Position numbers and translations under genes: made by a program | Assembly (NCBI GenBank): GCA_905372445.1 | Contig: CAJPPF010000090.1 | Span: 1-9,038 of the forward strand | Source of the DNA: an uncultured Prevotella sp. | Lineage (GTDB): Bacteria > Bacteroidota > Bacteroidia > Bacteroidales > Bacteroidaceae | DNA: 9,038 nucleotides | Direction: 5' to 3' | Shown here: positions 5,909 through 9,038 of the stretch, in pieces | How positions within the stretch are numbered: the first letter of the stretch is position 1 | How the letters are laid out: every line of letters starts with the position of its first letter | Notes under the pieces: generated by a model | The model's input: the letters and a program-made list of their open reading frames with translations, nothing else | Told to the model about the DNA's origin: nothing | Databases searched by the model: none

Positions 5909-6675
5909 TGCTGATAGATTTCGGAATAAAAGACATCATAGACATATTCATGGTAGCAGTCTTGCTCTACTATGTATATATATTGATGAAGGCAAGCCGC
6001 TCGCTTAATGTGTTCATCGGCATCATGGTGTTCGTAATCTTCTGGCTCATTGTAAGCCAGATTCTTGAGATGCGGCTCATGGGAAGCATCATGAGTCAGT
6101 TGATAAACGTCGGTGTCATCGGTCTCATAGTGCTGTTTCAAGAAGAGATCAGAAAGTTCTTCTACAATGTAGGCTCACACCGTAGAGTACGCCGACTGGC
6201 GAAATGGTTTGGTGGAAACAAGCGCAGCATAAATGTAGCACGCGAGACAATCATGCCTATAGTCATGGCTTGCATGAACATGAGCCGGCAGAAAGTGGGC
6301 GCGCTGATAGTGGTCGGCAGGGAAAATTCGCTCGAGGACATCACGTCGACAGGCGACATCGTGGATGCAAGAATCAACCAACGCCTCATCGAGAACATCT
6401 TCTTCAAGAACTCACCTCTGCACGACGGTGCGATGATAATAATAAACAAACGCATCAAGGCGGCAGGATGTATCCTCCCCGTGTCGCACGACTACGACAT
6501 ACCAAAAGAGTTCGGACTCCGGCATCGTGCGGCAATGGGCATAGCACAGGAAAGCGACGCCATAGCCATAGTGGTGAGCGAGGAGACAGGACGCATCACC
6601 GTGGCAATGGACGGCGAGTTCCGTTTACGAATATCAGCAGAGGAACTCGAGAGTATACTCACGCAACAGAAGTAG
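5908..6675 (+). CDS. cdaA: diadenylate cyclase (c-di-AMP synthase), membrane-bound CdaA type
   Basis: CdaA joins two ATP molecules into cyclic di-AMP, a second messenger that in other phyla controls potassium transport, osmotic balance and cell wall homeostasis. The 255 residues have three predicted transmembrane segments (about 10-28, 34-52 and 64-78) and then a cytoplasmic DisA_N (DAC) domain, with the nucleotide-binding motifs LHDGA (171-175) and LRHRAA (204-209). Length and layout match full-length CdaA. Translation begins at GTG 5908, inside the folP stop (TAGTG), so coupling by reinitiation is likely. This start yields the usual N-terminus (MLIDFGIKDIIDI), whereas the next ATG (5950) would cut into the first membrane helix. 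In Firmicutes cdaA lies with cdaR and glmM; neither is here. Confidence 0.93.
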   Translation: MLIDFGIKDIIDIFMVAVLLYYVYILMKASRSLNVFIGIMVFVIFWLIVSQILEMRLMGSIMSQLINVGVIGLIVLFQEEIRKFFYNVGSHRRVRRLAKWFGGNKRSINVARETIMPIVMACMNMSRQKVGALIVVGRENSLEDITSTGDIVDARINQRLIENIFFKNSPLHDGAMIIINKRIKAAGCILPVSHDYDIPKEFGLRHRAAMGIAQESDAIAIVVSEETGRITVAMDGEFRLRISAEELESILTQQK

Positions 6676-6724
6676 AAAGACTACATCTCTACATAGAACA
6701 AATATTATAAATCACATATAAACC
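6676..6724. other. cdaA-pta intergenic gap
   Basis: These 49 AT-rich bases contain no TAnnTTTG element, no hairpin with a T-tract and no Shine-Dalgarno-like sequence before the pta ATG. Transcription from folP-cdaA could therefore read into pta-ackA. The absence of a motif is only weak evidence for this. Confidence 0.35.
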
Positions 6725-7732
6725 ATGGATATTTTACAGCAAATTTGTGCTCGCGCAAAAGCGAACAAGCAGCGTATTGTACTTCCTGAAGCAACAGAGG
6801 AGCGTACACTGCGTGCCGCCGACAAAGTTCTTGCCGACGAATTAGCAGACATCATCCTCATCGGTAACCCCGATGAGATAAACAGCCTGGCAAAGAATTG
6901 GGAGCTTACCAATATCGGCAAGGCAACAATCATTGATCCGGAGAATAACGCAAAGAGTGAGGAATATGCAGCCCTGCTGACTGAACTTCGCAAGAATAAG
7001 GGCATGACAATCGATAAGGCTCGCGAACTGATGAAGAACCCGTTATACCTCGGTTGCATGATTATCAAGACCGACGGCGCTGACGGTCAGATATCAGGTG
7101 CGCTGTCAACAACCGGCGAGACACTGCGTCCTGCGTTGCAGATAATAAAAGGTGCCCCCGGCATCACTTGCATATCGGGCGCTATGCTGCTGATTACCAA
7201 CCAGCATTATGGCGAGGACGGTATCATTGTTATGGGCGACGTTGCCGTCACTCCGCAGCCTGATGCCGAGCAACTCTCACAGATTGCCATCTGTACTGCA
7301 CAGACTGCACAGAGCATAGCAGGCATTAAGACTCCACGCGTGGCAATGCTCAGCTTCTCTACGAAAGGCTCTGCAAAGCATGAGTTGGTGGATAAGGTCG
7401 TAGAGGCTACAGCCATCGTCAAGGAAAAAGACCCATCACTGCAGATTGACGGCGAGCTTCAGGCTGATGCAGCCCTCGTCCCTTCCGTTGCAGAGACAAA
7501 AGCCCCGGACTCACCGGTTGCAGGACATGCAAACGTGCTCATCGCTCCAAACCTCGAGGTTGGTAACATCGGCTATAAACTCATTCAGCGTCTTGGCAAT
7601 GCAACCGCCATTGGTCCTATCCTTCAGGGTATCGCACGTCCTGTAAACGACCTCTCACGCGGTTGTTCTGTCGATGACATTTACTATATGGTAGCTATCA
7701 CCTCTTGTCAGGCAATAGACGCTAAGAAATAA
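6725..7732 (+). CDS. pta: phosphate acetyltransferase (short form)
   Basis: Pta converts acetyl-CoA and phosphate into acetyl phosphate and CoA in the cytoplasm, the first step of acetate fermentation, and can run in reverse for acetate uptake. The 335 residues match the short single-domain PTA_PTB enzymes that lack the N-terminal regulatory domain of the E. coli form. Family motifs are IVLPEATEERTLRAA (18-32), TDGADGQISGALSTTGETLRP (116-136), ITCISGAMLL (147-156), LQADAALVPSVAETK (245-259) and a strongly conserved end: APNLEVGNIGYKLIQRLGN (274-292), GPILQGIARPVNDLSRGCS (297-315). The ATG at 6725 gives the normal N-terminus. It is followed 30 bp later by ackA, the classic partner. Confidence 0.95.
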   Translation: MDILQQICARAKANKQRIVLPEATEERTLRAADKVLADELADIILIGNPDEINSLAKNWELTNIGKATIIDPENNAKSEEYAALLTELRKNKGMTIDKARELMKNPLYLGCMIIKTDGADGQISGALSTTGETLRPALQIIKGAPGITCISGAMLLITNQHYGEDGIIVMGDVAVTPQPDAEQLSQIAICTAQTAQSIAGIKTPRVAMLSFSTKGSAKHELVDKVVEATAIVKEKDPSLQIDGELQADAALVPSVAETKAPDSPVAGHANVLIAPNLEVGNIGYKLIQRLGNATAIGPILQGIARPVNDLSRGCSVDDIYYMVAITSCQAIDAKK

Positions 7733-7762
7733 ACATAAATGAAAAACAACAAGCTGACAAAA

Positions 7763-8959
7763 ATGAAGATTCTTGTATTAAACTGCGGTAGTTCATCTAT
7801 AAAATATAAACTTTACGATATGTCCGACTACTCTGTGCTCGCTGCTGGCGGCGTGGAGCGTATAGGAATTGATGACGCATTCATCAAGGTGGCGATGAAT
7901 GACGGCTCAAAGAAACAAATCATGGCTGACCTCCCTACCCATAAGGAAGGTGTGGCATTAGTGTTCAAGTGCCTTCTCGACCCAGAGTTCGGAGCAATCA
8001 AGAGCCTCGATGAAATCGATGCCGTAGGTCATCGTATCGTCCAGGGTGGCGACAAGTTCTGCGAGAGCGTCATCGTCGACAAGAGCGTAGAAGAGGGCAT
8101 AGAGGAGTTGTGCGACCTCGCACCGGTTCATAATGCCGGTCACTTACGTGGCATCCGCGCCGTAGATGCTCTGATGCCTGCAACGCCTCAGGTGTGTGTG
8201 TTCGACAATGCGTTCCACTCAACGATGCCGGCAAAGGCTTATCTCTACGGTATTCCATACGATCTTTACGAGAAATATCACGTGCGCCGCTACGGTTTCC
8301 ACGGCACATCCCACCGTTACGTATCACAGCGCGTTTGTGAGTTCCTCGGCAGAGACATCAAGACTCAGCGCATCATCACATGCCACATCGGTAACGGTGC
8401 GTCTATATCGGCAGTGAAGTTCGGCAAGTGCATCGACACATCAATGGGTCTCACTCCACTTGCAGGAGTGATGATGGGCAGCCGCTCGGGCGACATCGAT
8501 CCCTCGGCAGTGACATATCTCATGGAGAAACTCAACATGAAACCACAGGAGATGGCTGACTTCCTGAACAAGGAAAGCGGTGTGAAGGGCATCACCGGTA
8601 TCGGTTCTGATATGCGCGACATCGAGAAAGCCTCACAAGAAGGCAACAAGCGCGCCATACTCGCACTCGATATGTATAAGTATCGCATAAAGAAATACAT
8701 CGGAGCATACGCTGCTGCAATGGGTGGTGTCGACATCATCGTATGGACGGCAGGTGTTGGCGAGAACCAGACCGATGTGCGTCTTGACTCTTGTGCCGAC
8801 CTCGAGTTCCTCGGAATCAAGATGGATGCCGAGCGCAACAAAGTAAGAGGCGAGGAGGCAATAATCTCTGCCGACGACTCAAAGGTAAAGGTATGTGTCA
8901 TTCCTACCGACGAAGAACTTGTCATTGCAAAGGATACAATGGCATTGCTGGAGAAGTAA
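7763..8959 (+). CDS. ackA: acetate kinase
   Basis: AckA transfers phosphate from acetyl phosphate to ADP, giving acetate and ATP, and completes the Pta-AckA pathway. With the start at 7763 the protein has 398 residues, and the known active-site residues fall at the positions numbered in the Methanosarcina enzyme: Asn7 (LNCGSSS), Arg91 (GHRIVQGG), Asp148 (VFDNAFH), His180 (YGFHGTSH), Arg241 (MMGSRSGDIDPS) and Glu384 (IPTDEELVIAKD). The nucleotide-binding motifs HIGNGAS (208-214) and TAGVGEN (329-335) are also present. An in-frame ATG at 7739 would add eight polar residues (MKNNKLTK) before MKILVLN; the residue numbering and family N-terminus favour 7763. It is probably cotranscribed with pta. 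Confidence 0.96.
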   Translation: MKILVLNCGSSSIKYKLYDMSDYSVLAAGGVERIGIDDAFIKVAMNDGSKKQIMADLPTHKEGVALVFKCLLDPEFGAIKSLDEIDAVGHRIVQGGDKFCESVIVDKSVEEGIEELCDLAPVHNAGHLRGIRAVDALMPATPQVCVFDNAFHSTMPAKAYLYGIPYDLYEKYHVRRYGFHGTSHRYVSQRVCEFLGRDIKTQRIITCHIGNGASISAVKFGKCIDTSMGLTPLAGVMMGSRSGDIDPSAVTYLMEKLNMKPQEMADFLNKESGVKGITGIGSDMRDIEKASQEGNKRAILALDMYKYRIKKYIGAYAAAMGGVDIIVWTAGVGENQTDVRLDSCADLEFLGIKMDAERNKVRGEEAIISADDSKVKVCVIPTDEELVIAKDTMALLEK

Positions 8960-8991
8960 TAATCCCAAATACATACACTGAAATTAACCCG

Positions 8992-9027
8992 AATCGGTCA
9001 TTAGACCGCATTTGCTTAGATTTGTTA
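8992..9027 (+). terminator. weak terminator candidate after ackA
   Basis: CGGTC (8995-8999) pairs with GACCG (9004-9008) around the tetraloop ATTA. AAT (8992-8994) and ATT (9010-9012) extend the stem past one bulged C. A T-rich but interrupted tract (TTTGCTTAGATTTGTT) follows. The stem is short, so termination may be partial. Confidence 0.35.
9017..9024 (+). promoter_or_regulatory. possible -7 promoter element at the right edge
   Basis: TAGATTTG is an exact TAnnTTTG box. There is no TTTG at the right distance upstream, since the expected -33 position falls in the ackA hairpin. Twelve bases downstream, the last three bases of the window (9036-9038) form an ATG, so a further plus-strand gene may begin there. 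Confidence 0.2.
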
Positions 9028-9038
9028 TTACCTTCATG

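Overview
The window looks like a chromosomal segment of a Bacteroidales bacterium, most likely Prevotella-like. The evidence is the protein set (a TlpA-type thioredoxin with a DUF4369-like N-terminus, MurF, FolP, CdaA, short Pta, AckA), the lack of Shine-Dalgarno sequences, several promoters of the Bacteroidetes form TTTG-N(18-20)-TAnnTTTG, and a lipoprotein with an acidic Bacteroidetes-type surface-export signal. Genus-level placement is inference.

Layout: 1-2520 is AT-rich and gene-poor. It holds a leftward promoter near the left edge, an orphan terminator-like hairpin near 600, one small lipoprotein gene (930-1310) with a long leader, two stem-loops behind it (one a good terminator candidate), a perfect 27-bp inverted repeat that looks like a REPIN or MITE (1732-1845), and a broken antirepressor-like (BRO-N) gene on the minus strand (2104-2520) that contains a 35-bp perfect palindrome. 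From 2523 on, the sequence is compact housekeeping DNA. On the minus strand, murF (4965 to 3658) is followed after 7 bp by a TlpA/DUF4369 thioredoxin gene (3650 to 2523). On the plus strand, folP (5054-5908), cdaA (5908-6675), pta (6725-7732) and ackA (7763-8959) run in one direction with small gaps. A weak hairpin follows ackA, and a candidate promoter sits at the right edge.

How the genes work together: murF and folP are divergent and share an 88-bp intergenic region with back-to-back promoters. murF makes the peptidoglycan precursor UDP-MurNAc-pentapeptide, and its partner is an envelope thiol-disulfide protein. folP makes dihydropteroate for folate. The cdaA GTG start overlaps the folP stop by one base, so synthesis of the second messenger c-di-AMP is probably translationally coupled to it. 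Pta and AckA interconvert acetyl-CoA, acetyl phosphate and acetate with ATP gain and may be read through from folP-cdaA, since no promoter or terminator is visible in the 49 bp between cdaA and pta.

I saw no CRISPR array, rRNA, tRNA, intact insertion sequence or clearly new multi-gene system. The most unusual parts are the inverted-repeat element, the palindrome inside the antirepressor relic, the near-leaderless folP start, and the folP-cdaA overlap without cdaR.
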